64,000 bases of DNA, from the NCBI GenBank assembly GCA_024639935.1, contig JAHEFZ010000007.1:1-64000 (forward strand), written 5' to 3'. The translations under genes and the position numbers were made by a program. Below, piece after piece: positions 7,509 through 17,185 of the stretch. The notes under the pieces are model-generated. The model saw only the letters and a list, made by a program, of their open reading frames with translations, did not search any database and was not told the origin of the DNA. How positions within the stretch are numbered: the first letter of the stretch is position 1; every line of letters begins with the position of its first letter. Source of the DNA: Microbacteriaceae bacterium (lineage in GTDB: Bacteria > Actinomycetota > Actinomycetes > Actinomycetales > Microbacteriaceae).

Positions 7509-9647
7509 ATGTTCTTGAACAATTCCTATCGATTCTGGGCTGCTCTGGTCGCGATGGTTCTGTCGACCGCCGTTGCCGGGGCGATGTTCCTCGTGTCCGC
7601 AACGGCGAATGAAGAGACCGCCCCCGAGAGCGGAGCACCGACCGCGTCGGAAGCCGCCGAGGTTGCTCGAATCAGCGCCGAGTTCCCGGACTCCGCCGGC
7701 ACATCACTTTTTCTCGTGTTCACCAAATCATCCAAGTTGACTGAATCCGAAATTTCTACAATCAACGACAACGTCGCCGACATCTATGTTGAGCACACTG
7801 ACATCGAGTTCGCGATTCCTGCACTTGTTTCGGACGATGGCACAACGGTTTCCGCGATTATTCCCCTGGACAAGACAAATGTCGTCGACGACCAAAAAGA
7901 GCGCTACGACGACATCCGTGCCACTGCCGAGACCGGTCTATCCGGGGTAGACCTTTACCTGTCGGGGCCCGAAGGCTTCGCCATCGACATTTCCAATGTG
8001 TTTGCCGGCGCTGATGTCACCCTTCTCATCGTGACCGCGAGCGTGGTCGTTGCGCTTCTTCTCATCACCTATCGTTCGCCCATTTTGTGGATTGTTCCGC
8101 TGTTGGTTGTCGGTCTTGCCGACGGCCTTGCCGGCGCGATGGCCAAAAAGGCGGCCGATATGCTGGGCGGCCAGTTGGACGCATCGACGACCGGAATTTT
8201 ATCTGTGCTCGTCTTTGGCGCGGGAACCAACTATGCACTCTTGATCATTTCGCGCTATCGCGAAGAATTGTTGAAATTCGAGTCACGAGCCGATTCCATG
8301 GCCAAAGCCGTTCGCGGAACGGCACCCGCGATCTTTGCGTCGGGCGGGACCGTTTTGGTCGTCATGGCCGTCCTACTGTTCGCGCAACTCGATTCGAGCC
8401 GAAATCTGGGTCTTGCTGGTTTCGTCGGCATCGCCGTGGCGATGATTTCTGGAATTGTGGTGTTGCCCTTTGCGCTCGTTCTCTGGCCGCGCTGGATCTT
8501 TTGGCCATTGACCCCCAAATTCGGAACGACCCCCAAGCGCGAAAGCCTGTGGGCACGCGCGGGGCACCTCATCGCCCGTCGTCCGGTGCTCTTCAGCATT
8601 GGCTCGGCGCTCCTCGCTCTCGGACTCGCTTTACCGGCGATGGGCATTCAGACCGGACTGACTGCGAACGAGCGATTCCTCACGAAGCCGGGTGCCGTTA
8701 CAGGAATCGAAATCCTGTCCGACAAGTTCGAGCAGTTTCAGGGTTCGGGATTCACCATTGTGGCCCCCGAGAGCGATGTCGACAAGGTTCAGGCGTATCT
8801 AGAGGACAACAAGGACCTCCTTGTCGAAATACCCGCGCCTCCGACCTTTGCACCTCCACCTATCTCAGGATTCGACATTACGCCGACTCCCGAGCCGGAA
8901 CCCACCTATTCGACGGTTGGAGAAACGAACGATGGCTGGACGCAGATTTCGGCCACGCTCGACTTCACTGCCGAATCAGACGCCGCGAAAAACGCCATCG
9001 CGACATTCCGAAGCGGGCTCGACACGGTCGGTGACGGACGGGCTATGGTCGGCGGAAACGACGCACAAGTTTTGGACACCGAACTCGCCATTGATGCCGA
9101 CCAAAAACTGGTCTTCCCCTCGGTCCTCGCGGTCGTGTTCATCATCCTGGTTCTTGTGTTGCGATCGCTCGTTGCCCCCGCGATTCTTCTTGCGACCGTT
9201 GTCGCATCGTATTTCGCAGCCATCGGCTCGTCCTGGGTGTTATTTCAGAACGTTTGGGGATTCCCTGCACTCGACGGAAACGTGATCGTGCTGTCGTTCT
9301 TGTTCCTTGTCGCGCTCGGCATCGACTACAACATGTTCCTCATGACACGAGTTAAAGAGGAATCCGAAATCGTCGTGAACGGAAAGCCCGTTGGCATCAA
9401 ACAGGGGATGGTGGCCGCCCTCGGGGCGACCGGTGGGGTCATCACCAGTGCTGGTGTGTTGCTCGCGGCCGTGTTCGCCGTTCTCGGAGTGCTGCCACTC
9501 ATCACTCTCACTCAGATCGGTGTCATCGTCTGCGTCGGTGTCTTGCTTGACACGCTTCTCGTCCGCACTGTCGTCGTTCCGTCACTCACCTTCCTCGTGG
9601 GCGAGCGCATGTGGCTTCCGCGCAAAACGGGTGTGTCCAGCCATTAA
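7509..9647 (+). CDS. MMPL/RND family membrane exporter
   Basis: A 712-residue proton-driven exporter of the MMPL branch, whose actinobacterial members export lipids or drugs. The layout is the usual duplicated one. TM1 is near residues 8-28, a soluble domain runs to about 165, and a cluster of five membrane helices follows (170-330). A second soluble domain with a Pro-rich stretch (about 440-470) leads to a final five-helix cluster (540-690) containing the GIDYNMF motif. I prefer ATG 7509 (AGGTGG seven bases ahead) to GTG 7503. It is not a usual neighbour of dprA and xerC. The substrate is unknown. Confidence 0.9.
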   Translation: MFLNNSYRFWAALVAMVLSTAVAGAMFLVSATANEETAPESGAPTASEAAEVARISAEFPDSAGTSLFLVFTKSSKLTESEISTINDNVADIYVEHTDIEFAIPALVSDDGTTVSAIIPLDKTNVVDDQKERYDDIRATAETGLSGVDLYLSGPEGFAIDISNVFAGADVTLLIVTASVVVALLLITYRSPILWIVPLLVVGLADGLAGAMAKKAADMLGGQLDASTTGILSVLVFGAGTNYALLIISRYREELLKFESRADSMAKAVRGTAPAIFASGGTVLVVMAVLLFAQLDSSRNLGLAGFVGIAVAMISGIVVLPFALVLWPRWIFWPLTPKFGTTPKRESLWARAGHLIARRPVLFSIGSALLALGLALPAMGIQTGLTANERFLTKPGAVTGIEILSDKFEQFQGSGFTIVAPESDVDKVQAYLEDNKDLLVEIPAPPTFAPPPISGFDITPTPEPEPTYSTVGETNDGWTQISATLDFTAESDAAKNAIATFRSGLDTVGDGRAMVGGNDAQVLDTELAIDADQKLVFPSVLAVVFIILVLVLRSLVAPAILLATVVASYFAAIGSSWVLFQNVWGFPALDGNVIVLSFLFLVALGIDYNMFLMTRVKEESEIVVNGKPVGIKQGMVAALGATGGVITSAGVLLAAVFAVLGVLPLITLTQIGVIVCVGVLLDTLLVRTVVVPSLTFLVGERMWLPRKTGVSSH

Positions 9648-9677
9648 TCTGTCGGTTCAACGCACACACTGGTTGAC

Positions 9678-10583
9678 ATGAGAGTTGACGAGTCTGTCGC
9701 GCGCTACCTCTTTGAGCTCGAGGCGGCACGCGACGCGAGTTCGCACACCGTGCGCGCGTACCGCGGTGATCTCGATTTGTTTGTTCAGTCGTTGACGACT
9801 GCCGAATCCACCTCGTTAGCCGAGATCTCGCTCGAGGACTGCCGGTCGTGGGTGTGGTCGATGTCGACCGCCGGGGATGCCGCCAGTTCCATCGGTCGCC
9901 GAGTTTCGGCGGTCAAGTCCTTCTTTCACTGGGCGCACGCCCGCGGGGATATCCCGACGAATGTTGCCACACGACTGTCCGCTCCGAAAAAACCGGCTCA
10001 CCTCCCGCGAGTGGTCTCGGCGTCGGTGATGGGCCGGGTTCTCAACGAGCTGGAAAATCGGGCCGCGACAGGAGATCCCATTGCACTTCGCGACCTCGCA
10101 ATCTGGGAATTGCTCTACGCTTCCGCGATTCGCGTCTCGGAACTCGTCGGAATCCGCCTGAGCGACATCGATTGGTCTGATTCGACGGTCCGGGTGCTGG
10201 GAAAAGGCGCGAAGGAACGGGTAGTGCCGTTCGGTGACCCCGCGCGAAAAGCGATACGGGTTTACTGCGATATCGCTCGCCCCGAACTTCCGGTTTCGGC
10301 GGACACCACGCACCTGTTTGTCGGCGCTCGCGGAAAACCGCTGACGACGCGGACGGTTTACGGAATCGTGAGTGCAATCATCGGTGCGATGCCGGGGGCC
10401 GGACCTAAGGGACCGCATATTTTGCGACACACCGCAGCGACACATCTCCTGGATGGAGGAGCGGATCTGCGGAGTGTGCAGGAAATCCTTGGGCATTCCA
10501 GTGTTGGCACCACTCAGATTTACACGCACGTCTCGAGCGAACGATTGAAGAAGGCCTACGCATCGGCTCATCCCAGGGCGTAG
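9678..10583 (+). CDS. xerC: Tyrosine recombinase XerC
   Basis: Chromosome-dimer resolution recombinase acting with XerD at dif. The 301 residues have an N-terminal SAM-like DNA-binding domain (about 1-95) and a catalytic domain with Arg152 (ASAIRVSEL), Lys176 (GKGAKER), His247/Arg250 (HILRHTAATH), His273 (LGHSS) and nucleophile Tyr282 (TTQIYTHV). Position next to dprA and ahead of rpsB is the standard actinobacterial place, so this is housekeeping XerC and not a phage integrase. It overlaps the convergent M23 gene by 16 bp. Confidence 0.93.
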   Translation: MRVDESVARYLFELEAARDASSHTVRAYRGDLDLFVQSLTTAESTSLAEISLEDCRSWVWSMSTAGDAASSIGRRVSAVKSFFHWAHARGDIPTNVATRLSAPKKPAHLPRVVSASVMGRVLNELENRAATGDPIALRDLAIWELLYASAIRVSELVGIRLSDIDWSDSTVRVLGKGAKERVVPFGDPARKAIRVYCDIARPELPVSADTTHLFVGARGKPLTTRTVYGIVSAIIGAMPGAGPKGPHILRHTAATHLLDGGADLRSVQEILGHSSVGTTQIYTHVSSERLKKAYASAHPRA

Positions 10584-11077
10584 GAATCGAGCCAAGAATC
10601 GTAAATGACGATTCGTGGCTGGAGGGGCAGGTACGGCGTCGGGTCGACGTATTCGCCGTCCACTCGCAACCCGAGGTGCAACGCGTTATCACCGAGGTGC
10701 CCGCCACGTACGAAACCCACGACGTCGCCAGAGTTCACGACGTCGCCGAGAAGAACCGCGGGGTCGACCGGTTCCAGTGTGACGTCGCCGTCCTCGAGCG
10801 TTCGAAGCACGATCACCCCACGACCGGCAACAGGCCCTACGAAGGTCACGCGACCCGCCACCGGTGCGCGAACTTCGGCACCGGGGGCCGCCTGAATGTC
10901 GATACCGCGATGCCCAGCCGACCACTCGTCGACCGGTCTCGCAAACTCGCGAATCACCTCTCCAACCACGGGCCACGACCAGCGGGATTCCGCGGTTGCT
11001 CGCCCCGTTGACAACAAGACCAACAGCGCAATCAACGCGGCAATCAGTGGGGGAGGAAGGCGCAGGGTTGACGTCAC
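10568..11077 (-). CDS. Secreted LytM/M23-domain protein, possibly non-catalytic
   Basis: A signal peptide (about residues 8-29, with ATA-ES at the cleavage site) leads to an M23/LytM domain of about 130 residues. The first zinc motif HRGID is intact. The second motif, normally H-x-H, reads ALHLG, so its first His is replaced by Ala. Such variants can act as activators of other cell-wall hydrolases instead of as enzymes. The start is GTG 11077. It is divergent from rpsB, as in related genomes. The domain is certain; peptidase activity is doubtful. Confidence 0.85.
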   Translation of the reverse strand: MTSTLRLPPPLIAALIALLVLLSTGRATAESRWSWPVVGEVIREFARPVDEWSAGHRGIDIQAAPGAEVRAPVAGRVTFVGPVAGRGVIVLRTLEDGDVTLEPVDPAVLLGDVVNSGDVVGFVRGGHLGDNALHLGLRVDGEYVDPTPYLPLQPRIVIYDSWLDSYALG

Positions 11078-11313
11078 GCCACCACTGTCGGCCGGCAGAG
11101 GACATCCCGCACGCTATTGAGAACCAGCAGGGGAGAAATCTCGGTACGCCCTCGCTGTGGACAGCCTGTACACTATAGACACGCTCATTTAGGTGAGCGA
11201 ATTCGCGTGTCCAACAGTTACACGAAACCAATGGTCCCTTCGGGGAGGAATCGGTACGGACACCAGGGCCAGACATCCGTCTGAGCGACAACCACAACAA
11301 AAGGAGAACGGCC

Positions 11314-12162
11314 ATGGCCGTCGTCACAATTCGCCAAATGCTCGACAGCGGCGTTCATTTCGGACACCAGACTCAGCGCTGGAACCCGAAGGTCAAGCGA
11401 TTCATTCTGACCGAGCGCTCGGGCATCCACATCATCGACCTTCAGCAGTCGCTCGCTCACATCGACGCGGCATATGAGTTCGTTCGCGAGACCGTCGCCC
11501 GCGGCGGCACCATTCTCTTTGTCGGCACTAAAAAGCAGGCACAGGAATCAATCGCAGCCGAAGCCGGTCGCGTCGGTCAGCCCTACGTCAACCAACGTTG
11601 GCTCGGTGGCCTCCTCACCAACTTCCAGACCGTCCTCGGCCGCCTCGAGCGCATGAAGGAACTGGAACAGGTCGACTTCGAGGACACCACCAAAGGTTTC
11701 ACCAAGAAGGAACTCCTCATGAAGCGTCGCGAGCTCGAAAAGCTCCACAAGTCGCTCGGCGGTATCCGAAATCTCACCAAGACCCCCAGTGCAATCTGGG
11801 TCGTCGACGCAAAGCGCGAGCACCTCGCGATGAGCGAAGCGGCGAAGTTGGGTATTCCTGTTGTCGCAATTCTCGACACCAATGCCGACCCGGACGAAAT
11901 CCAGTTCCCGATTCCCGGAAACGACGACGCGATTCGGTCGGTCGGTTTGCTCACTCGTGTGATCGCGGATGCTGTCGCCGAGGGACTCGTTATTCGTCAT
12001 GACAAGCCTGCTGCGGCCGGAAATGTTTCCGCCGTTGAGCCTCTTGCTGACTGGGAGCGCGAGCTTCTCGGTGAGGTTGCCGATGTCGCGGCCGAAGCGC
12101 CTGTGGCTGAAGTTCCCGCTGATGAGACACCGGTCGCCGACGCCGACCCTACCGACAAGTAA
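11314..12162 (+). CDS. rpsB: 30S ribosomal protein S2
   Basis: A 282-residue small-subunit protein. Family signatures include [23 protein letters not shown] near the start, [15 protein letters not shown] and [14 protein letters not shown] Glu/Ala/Val/Asp-rich C-terminal tail (about 245-282) is typical of actinobacterial S2. AAAGGAG precedes the ATG. The 236-bp upstream region is long enough for a structured leader, but I recognise no specific motif there. Co-transcribed with tsf. Confidence 0.97.
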   Translation: MAVVTIRQMLDSGVHFGHQTQRWNPKVKRFILTERSGIHIIDLQQSLAHIDAAYEFVRETVARGGTILFVGTKKQAQESIAAEAGRVGQPYVNQRWLGGLLTNFQTVLGRLERMKELEQVDFEDTTKGFTKKELLMKRRELEKLHKSLGGIRNLTKTPSAIWVVDAKREHLAMSEAAKLGIPVVAILDTNADPDEIQFPIPGNDDAIRSVGLLTRVIADAVAEGLVIRHDKPAAAGNVSAVEPLADWERELLGEVADVAAEAPVAEVPADETPVADADPTDK

Positions 12163-12182
12163 TTGACACAGAAAGTACAGAC

Positions 12183-13010
12183 ATGGCTGATTTTTCTTTA
12201 GAAGACGTCAAGACTCTCCGTGAGCGCCTTGGGACCGGAATGGTCGACACCAAGAACGCTCTCGTCGAAGCCGGCGGGGACATGGACAAGGCGATCGAAA
12301 TTCTTCGACTCAAGGGAGCAAAAGGTAACGCAAAGCGTGCCGACCGCTCGACGAGCGAAGGCCTCGTTGCCGCCAAGGAAACCGCTGATGCGGTGTACAT
12401 GATCGAGCTCGCCTGCGAGACCGACTTCGTGGCGAAGAACGACAAGTTCATCGCCCTCGCCGATGTGGTTATTGACGCGGTTGCCACCGCTGGAGCCGAT
12501 TCGACCGAGGCCGCTCTCGCTGCCCAGGTAGGCGGTCAATCGATCGCAGACAGAATCGCCGACGATGCCGCCATCATTGGTGAAAAGGTCGAGCTTCGAC
12601 GCGTGGTGAAAGTTGCCGGCTCACAGTTCGCCGTCTATCTGCACCGCACCAGCAAGGACTTGCCCCCGCAGGTCGGTGTTGTTGTGGCCTACGCGGGTAA
12701 GGACGAAGAAACCGCCCGTGCGATTGCACAGCACATTTCGTTCGCTGACCCCCAGTATTTGACCAAGGACGAGGTACCCGCCGAAGCCGTGGAGGCAGAG
12801 CGCCGAATTGTCGAAGAGATCTCGCGTGGCGAGGGCAAGCCCGAGGCTGCGCTTCCGAAGATTGTTGAGGGTCGCCTCGGCGCCTTCTTCAAGCAGGTTG
12901 CTCTTCTCGAGCAGGACTACGCGCGTGACAACAAACTCACAATCACGCAGGTTCTCGCCCAGGCCGGACTCACTGTGTCGGGCTTTGCCCGGTTCAAGGT
13001 CGGCGCCTAA
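12183..13010 (+). CDS. tsf: Elongation factor Ts
   Basis: Guanine-nucleotide exchange factor for EF-Tu. The 275 residues show the N-terminal UBA-like domain (VKTLRERLGTGMVDTKNALVEA), the KGAKGNAKRADR linker, and the core with ELACETDFVAKND and AQHISFADPQYL. It lies 20 bp after rpsB, and the hairpin after it ends the rpsB-tsf operon. Confidence 0.97.
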   Translation: MADFSLEDVKTLRERLGTGMVDTKNALVEAGGDMDKAIEILRLKGAKGNAKRADRSTSEGLVAAKETADAVYMIELACETDFVAKNDKFIALADVVIDAVATAGADSTEAALAAQVGGQSIADRIADDAAIIGEKVELRRVVKVAGSQFAVYLHRTSKDLPPQVGVVVAYAGKDEETARAIAQHISFADPQYLTKDEVPAEAVEAERRIVEEISRGEGKPEAALPKIVEGRLGAFFKQVALLEQDYARDNKLTITQVLAQAGLTVSGFARFKVGA

Positions 13011-13021
13011 CACTCCGTGTC

Positions 13022-13064
13022 GTCGGGAGGTTCGTGGAAACGCGAGCCTCCCGACAGCATTTTT
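13022..13064 (+). terminator. Rho-independent terminator after tsf
   Basis: A 9-bp GC-rich stem (GTCGGGAGG at 13022-13030 with CCTCCCGAC at 13047-13055), with three more inner pairs, is followed closely by TTTTT. It would end rpsB-tsf and separate them from pyrH. Confidence 0.75.
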
Positions 13065-13103
13065 CCGGGCAACTCGATACGCTTGAGGGGAAAGAGAGGT
13101 TCC

Positions 13104-13808
13104 ATGTCGACGCGCCGAGTCCTTTTGAAACTGTCCGGTGAAGCGTTTGGGGCTGGAACCCTGGGAGTCGACCCCGACATCGTGAGTGGGATCGCCCGCG
13201 AAATTGCCGAGGCCGCTGCCTCTGTGCAGGTCGCAATAGTCGTCGGTGGTGGAAACTTCTTCCGTGGCGCAGAACTCAGCCAACGCGGGATGGATCGGTC
13301 ACGTGCCGACTATATGGGAATGCTCGGCACCGTCATGAATGCTCTCGCTCTTCAGGATTTCCTCGAACAAGCTGGTCAACCCGTCCGTGTTCAGTCGGCA
13401 ATCGAGATGACACAAGTCGCCGAGCCTTATATTCCCCTTCGCGCGATTCGACACCTCGAAAAGGGGCGCGTCGTAATTTTCGGTGCTGGTGCGGGTCTTC
13501 CCTATTTCTCGACGGACACCGTCGCGGCACAACGAGCCCTCGAAATCAAGGCGGTCGAAGTCCTCGTCGCCAAAAACGGAGTCGACGGCGTGTATGACGC
13601 CGACCCGCGCACACACAACGACGCGAAAAGAATCGAGACAATCACCTTTTCGCACGCCCTCGAACAGGAACTCAAGGTCATTGACGCGACGGCTTTCGCG
13701 CTTTGTCGTGACAACAACCTCCCGATGCGAATATTCGGCATGGAGCCGGGTGGCAACATAGCGAAGGCGATACGCGGCGAAGCCATCGGCACGGTGGTCA
13801 GCAATTAA
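13104..13808 (+). CDS. pyrH: Uridylate kinase
   Basis: Phosphorylates UMP to UDP. The 234 residues are of the amino-acid-kinase fold: [12 protein letters not shown] at the N terminus, [11 protein letters not shown]-type motif ([11 protein letters not shown]), and [11 protein letters not shown] near the C terminus. The ATG at 13104 is preceded by AGAGAGG. The usual actinobacterial partner frr follows, but here a DMT transporter gene is inserted between them. Confidence 0.95.
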   Translation: MSTRRVLLKLSGEAFGAGTLGVDPDIVSGIAREIAEAAASVQVAIVVGGGNFFRGAELSQRGMDRSRADYMGMLGTVMNALALQDFLEQAGQPVRVQSAIEMTQVAEPYIPLRAIRHLEKGRVVIFGAGAGLPYFSTDTVAAQRALEIKAVEVLVAKNGVDGVYDADPRTHNDAKRIETITFSHALEQELKVIDATAFALCRDNNLPMRIFGMEPGGNIAKAIRGEAIGTVVSN

Positions 13809-14658
13809 TTCCCTTGTCCTCCTGCTGATTGCGGGCGGCGCGGTGGCACACGCGGGGTGGAACCTTCTTCTTAAGCGAATTGAGTCGTCAACCCCAACGG
13901 TTCTGTGGTGGATCAATCTGGTGGGTGCGGCGCTCATCGCCCCGCTCGGGATTGCGACGCTCGCAGCGGCCAACTTCGAATGGCACTGGGTGGTCCTCGC
14001 CGGTCTCTGCGGCGTGTTCGAGGTGGTCTACTTCCTGTTGCTTCAGCGGGGTTATCGCGACGGTGACGTGTCGCTCGTCTACCCGCTCGCGCGGGGGACA
14101 GGCCCAACTCTCTCGGTTCTCGGTGCGATCCTCATCCTCGGAGAGCGCCCTTCGCTCGTGGCACTAATCGGTGTCGCGGTAATTATCGCGGGCATCGGCG
14201 TGATCTCGACAGCCGGGTCCCGCACGGGAACTCGCGCACCGCTCAGTTCGGTGCTCTATGGTCTCGGCGTCGGCGTCATGATCGCGTGTTTCACGGTGTG
14301 GGATGGTTGGGCCGTCGGAACGCTAGGGCTTCCGCCGATCGGCTACTTTTGGATGGCTCTCGTCGTTCAGGCGATTTTATTCACACCGTTCGCGATCCGA
14401 GGCCGCAACAGCGTCGCCACTTTCCGCGCGCACCCGGCAGTTATCGTCGCAATTGGCCTGCTCGGGCCGGCGTCGTACATGCTCGCTCTCACGGCTGTTC
14501 AACTCAGTTCGGTGTCTCTCGTTGCTCCTGCCCGCGAATCGAGCGTCATTCTTGTCGCACTCGGCGGAGCGATTTTCTTCGGCGAGAAACATGTCGTTCA
14601 ACGCGTCCTGGGGTCACTCGTTGTTGTCGCCGGGGTCGCCCTCCTCGCCGTTGGCTGA
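13804..14658 (+). CDS. DMT-superfamily (EamA) transporter
   Basis: A ten-helix membrane permease with two EamA halves, for example [10 protein letters not shown] in helix 1 and [23 protein letters not shown] ending the first half. The substrate is unknown. The first standard start, GTG 13843, would cut helix 1 in half; the frame is coding back to the pyrH stop, giving [19 protein letters not shown]. The best site is an ATT at 13804 overlapping the pyrH stop with GGTGG six bases ahead; CTG 13822 is an alternative. The family call is firm, the start is not. Confidence 0.82.
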   Translation: MNSLVLLLIAGGAVAHAGWNLLLKRIESSTPTVLWWINLVGAALIAPLGIATLAAANFEWHWVVLAGLCGVFEVVYFLLLQRGYRDGDVSLVYPLARGTGPTLSVLGAILILGERPSLVALIGVAVIIAGIGVISTAGSRTGTRAPLSSVLYGLGVGVMIACFTVWDGWAVGTLGLPPIGYFWMALVVQAILFTPFAIRGRNSVATFRAHPAVIVAIGLLGPASYMLALTAVQLSSVSLVAPARESSVILVALGGAIFFGEKHVVQRVLGSLVVVAGVALLAVG

Positions 14659-14689
14659 GGATTAGACTGGGAATAACACAGGAGGAAAC

Positions 14690-15244
14690 GTGATTGCCGA
14701 AACCATCACCGAAGTGTCCGACAAAATGTCGAAGGCTGTCGACGTCATCAAAGAAGATTTCCAAACCGTTCGCACGGGCCGAGCGAACCCTGCGTTGTTC
14801 CAGAAAATTATGGTCGACTACTACGGGACGCCAACTCCACTTGGCCAGCTAGCAAGCCTTCACAACCCCGAGGCGCGCTCGCTCGTCATCACCCCCTACG
14901 ACAAAGCGGCGCTCAAGGAAATCGAGCGCGCCATCGTGAACTTCCCGAATCTTGGCGCAACGCCGACGAACGACGGGAACCTCATTCGGGTAACGATGCC
15001 GGAAATGACGGAAGAACGTCGAAAGGAATACGTCAAGATCGTCAGAGCTAAAGCCGAGGATGGACGTGTTGCGGTGCGGAACATCCGGCGCAAAGGAATC
15101 ACCGATATCGATGCAATGAAGGCTGATGTCGGGGAGGATGACGTTGCGCGCGGCGAGAAGGAAATTGAAGGTTTGACGAAGCAGCACATCGACGCAATCG
15201 ACGACGCCCTGAAAAAGAAGGAATCCGAACTCCTCGAGGTCTGA
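14690..15244 (+). CDS. frr: Ribosome recycling factor
   Basis: Splits post-termination ribosomes with EF-G. The 184 residues are the expected length; signatures are [25 protein letters not shown] and the C-terminal [28 protein letters not shown] helix. The start is GTG 14690 behind a strong GGAGG. A TTAGACT box about 20 bases upstream may be its own promoter. The stop overlaps the cdsA ATG. Confidence 0.96.
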   Translation: MIAETITEVSDKMSKAVDVIKEDFQTVRTGRANPALFQKIMVDYYGTPTPLGQLASLHNPEARSLVITPYDKAALKEIERAIVNFPNLGATPTNDGNLIRVTMPEMTEERRKEYVKIVRAKAEDGRVAVRNIRRKGITDIDAMKADVGEDDVARGEKEIEGLTKQHIDAIDDALKKKESELLEV

Positions 15245-16104
15245 TGTCCGATTTCGAACATGCCATTCGTGACGCGGGAGCCGTCATCGAGGCCCGTACG
15301 GGCAGAAATTTGGTCGCCGCGCTCCTCATTGGGAGCGCTCTTGGCGCTGTCTTCGTATTTAGTCTGATCATCGACAAGCAATTCTTCATGCCGTTCATCG
15401 CGGGGTTTATCGGTTTTGGGTCTTGGGAATTGGCGACAATCTCGCGAACCGACAGTCGGCACGTCCCGCGTGTACCCATTCTCCTCGCCGCTCTCGCGAT
15501 GGTCCCTGCCACGTTTTATTTCGGCGCATTTGGGCAACTCGTCTCTCTTGCTGCGGGTATCGGGTTTGTCATCGTCTGGCACTCGATCCAGCGCGGTCTG
15601 TCAAAAGCGGTTGTCACCGACCGCGACATGTTGATGTCCGCCTTTGCGCTCGCGTATGTTCCTTTTCTCGCATCGTTCGCCCTCATCATGACCTCGCTGG
15701 ACGGTGGCGAGTGGTGGACGCTCGGAACGATGATCATCATTGCGAGCATCGATACCGGGGCATACGCGACGGGGCTCTTGTTCGGGCGGCACGCGATGGC
15801 ACCGAAGATTAGCCCCAAAAAGACGTGGGAGGGATTTGCCGGGTCGGTCGTATTTGCCGTCACCGCGGGGTTCATCATCGCGACCCAGATGATTCATATC
15901 GACTGGTGGTGGGGCATTCTGTTCGGTTTAATCCTGGTCGGGACCGCCACCGTGGGGGATCTGATCGAATCACTCATCAAGCGCGATATCGGCACAAAAG
16001 ACACTTCTCGTCTTTTACCTGGACACGGGGGCTTTCTCGACCGACTCGACTCGGTGTTGCCATCAATGTTCGTCGCGTCCGTTTTCGCCGCGCTGTTTTC
16101 CTAG
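15244..16104 (+). CDS. cdsA: Phosphatidate cytidylyltransferase
   Basis: Makes CDP-diacylglycerol, the precursor of anionic phospholipids, in the membrane. The 286 residues contain about eight membrane helices. The C-terminal CDS signature (SLIKRDIGTKDTSRLLPGHGG followed by DRLD) is complete. KKTWEG-type motif (SPKKTWEGFAG) is also present. Translation is coupled to frr through TGATG. Confidence 0.95.
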   Translation: MSDFEHAIRDAGAVIEARTGRNLVAALLIGSALGAVFVFSLIIDKQFFMPFIAGFIGFGSWELATISRTDSRHVPRVPILLAALAMVPATFYFGAFGQLVSLAAGIGFVIVWHSIQRGLSKAVVTDRDMLMSAFALAYVPFLASFALIMTSLDGGEWWTLGTMIIIASIDTGAYATGLLFGRHAMAPKISPKKTWEGFAGSVVFAVTAGFIIATQMIHIDWWWGILFGLILVGTATVGDLIESLIKRDIGTKDTSRLLPGHGGFLDRLDSVLPSMFVASVFAALFS

Positions 16105-16118
16105 GGCAGAATAGACGA

Positions 16119-16643
16119 GTGACCTTCTCACTCGTGCAAGCACCTGCTAGAGGCTACGACGTTGTTGCGGTCGACGCGTTCGTTGCCCGTGCTCAGGCCG
16201 ATGGATCCTCGGTTTCGAGTGCCGACATTCGCGCAACGACGTTCCCTGTTGTCAAAGGAGGCTATTCAACGGTCGAGGTCGATGAGGCGCTTGAGCGGTT
16301 TGAGGACACGATTGCCGAATACGAGATTGCCAACCTCATCAGCCGCATCGGTGCCGAAGGGGCAACGGCCGAAGTGCGCGCGCTGGCGCAAGAAATTCTC
16401 AACCGCATTGTTCGCGAACCGGGTAAACGTTTTCGTGCAGCGCCGATTTTCACTTACGGATACAACCGAAGCGATGTGGACGAGTTCACTGATCGTGTGC
16501 GGGCGTTTTATCTTGATAGAAGCCTCTTGTCGCGATCCGACGTGCGCGGTGCAACATTTCGTCCTCAACTCGGTGGGTACCACGAGGGGCAAGTCGATGT
16601 GCTGCTCGACGAACTCGTACGTGTAATGCTTGCGGCGAAGTAG
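16119..16643 (+). CDS. DivIVA (DivI1A) domain-repeat protein
   Basis: A 174-residue protein built from short DivI1A-type modules of the form G-Y-x(3)-V-D-x-F/L. Four are visible: ARGYDVVAVDAF, KGGYSTVEVDEAL, TYGYNRSDVDEF and LGGYHEGQVDVLL. The family is linked to cell-pole and septum organisation in actinobacteria, but the role of this small coiled-coil-poor member is unknown. The GTG at 16119 gives a start just before the first repeat. It overlaps the next gene by one base. Confidence 0.82.
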   Translation: MTFSLVQAPARGYDVVAVDAFVARAQADGSSVSSADIRATTFPVVKGGYSTVEVDEALERFEDTIAEYEIANLISRIGAEGATAEVRALAQEILNRIVREPGKRFRAAPIFTYGYNRSDVDEFTDRVRAFYLDRSLLSRSDVRGATFRPQLGGYHEGQVDVLLDELVRVMLAAK

Positions 16644-17185
16644 TGTCGGTCGGGTTGATTTTCGAATCCCGTCCCACCGTCACTCGCGTCGCTCTCGCGG
16701 GAGTGGCCGTTCTCTTACTCGGACCGGTCATTGCGCCATTCACGGCCTATGACCCCGGCTATGCACGCTCACGTTCCTTTTTCGGAAGCCAAACATTTCT
16801 GAACACCGACGCCGCGCAAAATTCGGTTGTCAAGGATTCCTGGTCGCTAACGTCGGGATTCTCTGCAGCCACCTCCGCAGAGGTCAGGCTGGCCCAACAA
16901 TTTGCTCGGACCGAATTGGTCTCACGCAACTGGAGCGAATCCGAATTCACGTGTCTCGTCGATCTGTGGAATCGCGAATCCCGCTGGAACTACCGAGCGG
17001 AAAACCCGTCGAGCGGAGCGTATGGAATTCCCCAGGCATTGCCCGGAAACAAGATGAGTGAGGCCGGCAACGATTGGCGAACCAATCCGAAAACTCAAAT
17101 AGTTTGGGGACTGAACTACATCGCAGAACGCTACACGACACCGTGTGATGCCTGGGTGCACAGCGAGATAAACGGGTGGTATTGA
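16643..17185 (+). CDS. Exported lytic-transglycosylase-like protein
   Basis: A 180-residue protein with an N-terminal membrane anchor or signal (about residues 14-35) and a C-terminal SLT-like domain. The catalytic Glu is in WNRESRWNYRAENPSSG, followed by AYGIPQALPG, matching the E-S-x-x-N / GAxGIxQ pattern of soluble lytic transglycosylases. A Cys pair (FTCLVDLW and TPCDAW) resembles the disulphide of actinobacterial resuscitation-factor-like enzymes. It is likely to act on peptidoglycan; overlapping genes on both sides suggest an operon. Confidence 0.85.
   Translation: MSVGLIFESRPTVTRVALAGVAVLLLGPVIAPFTAYDPGYARSRSFFGSQTFLNTDAAQNSVVKDSWSLTSGFSAATSAEVRLAQQFARTELVSRNWSESEFTCLVDLWNRESRWNYRAENPSSGAYGIPQALPGNKMSEAGNDWRTNPKTQIVWGLNYIAERYTTPCDAWVHSEINGWY

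Noticed and set aside
9678-10583. Tyrosine recombinase as a sign of an integrated element
   Set aside because: Sequence and place between dprA and rpsB are those of housekeeping XerC; no att-like repeats or phage genes are adjacent.
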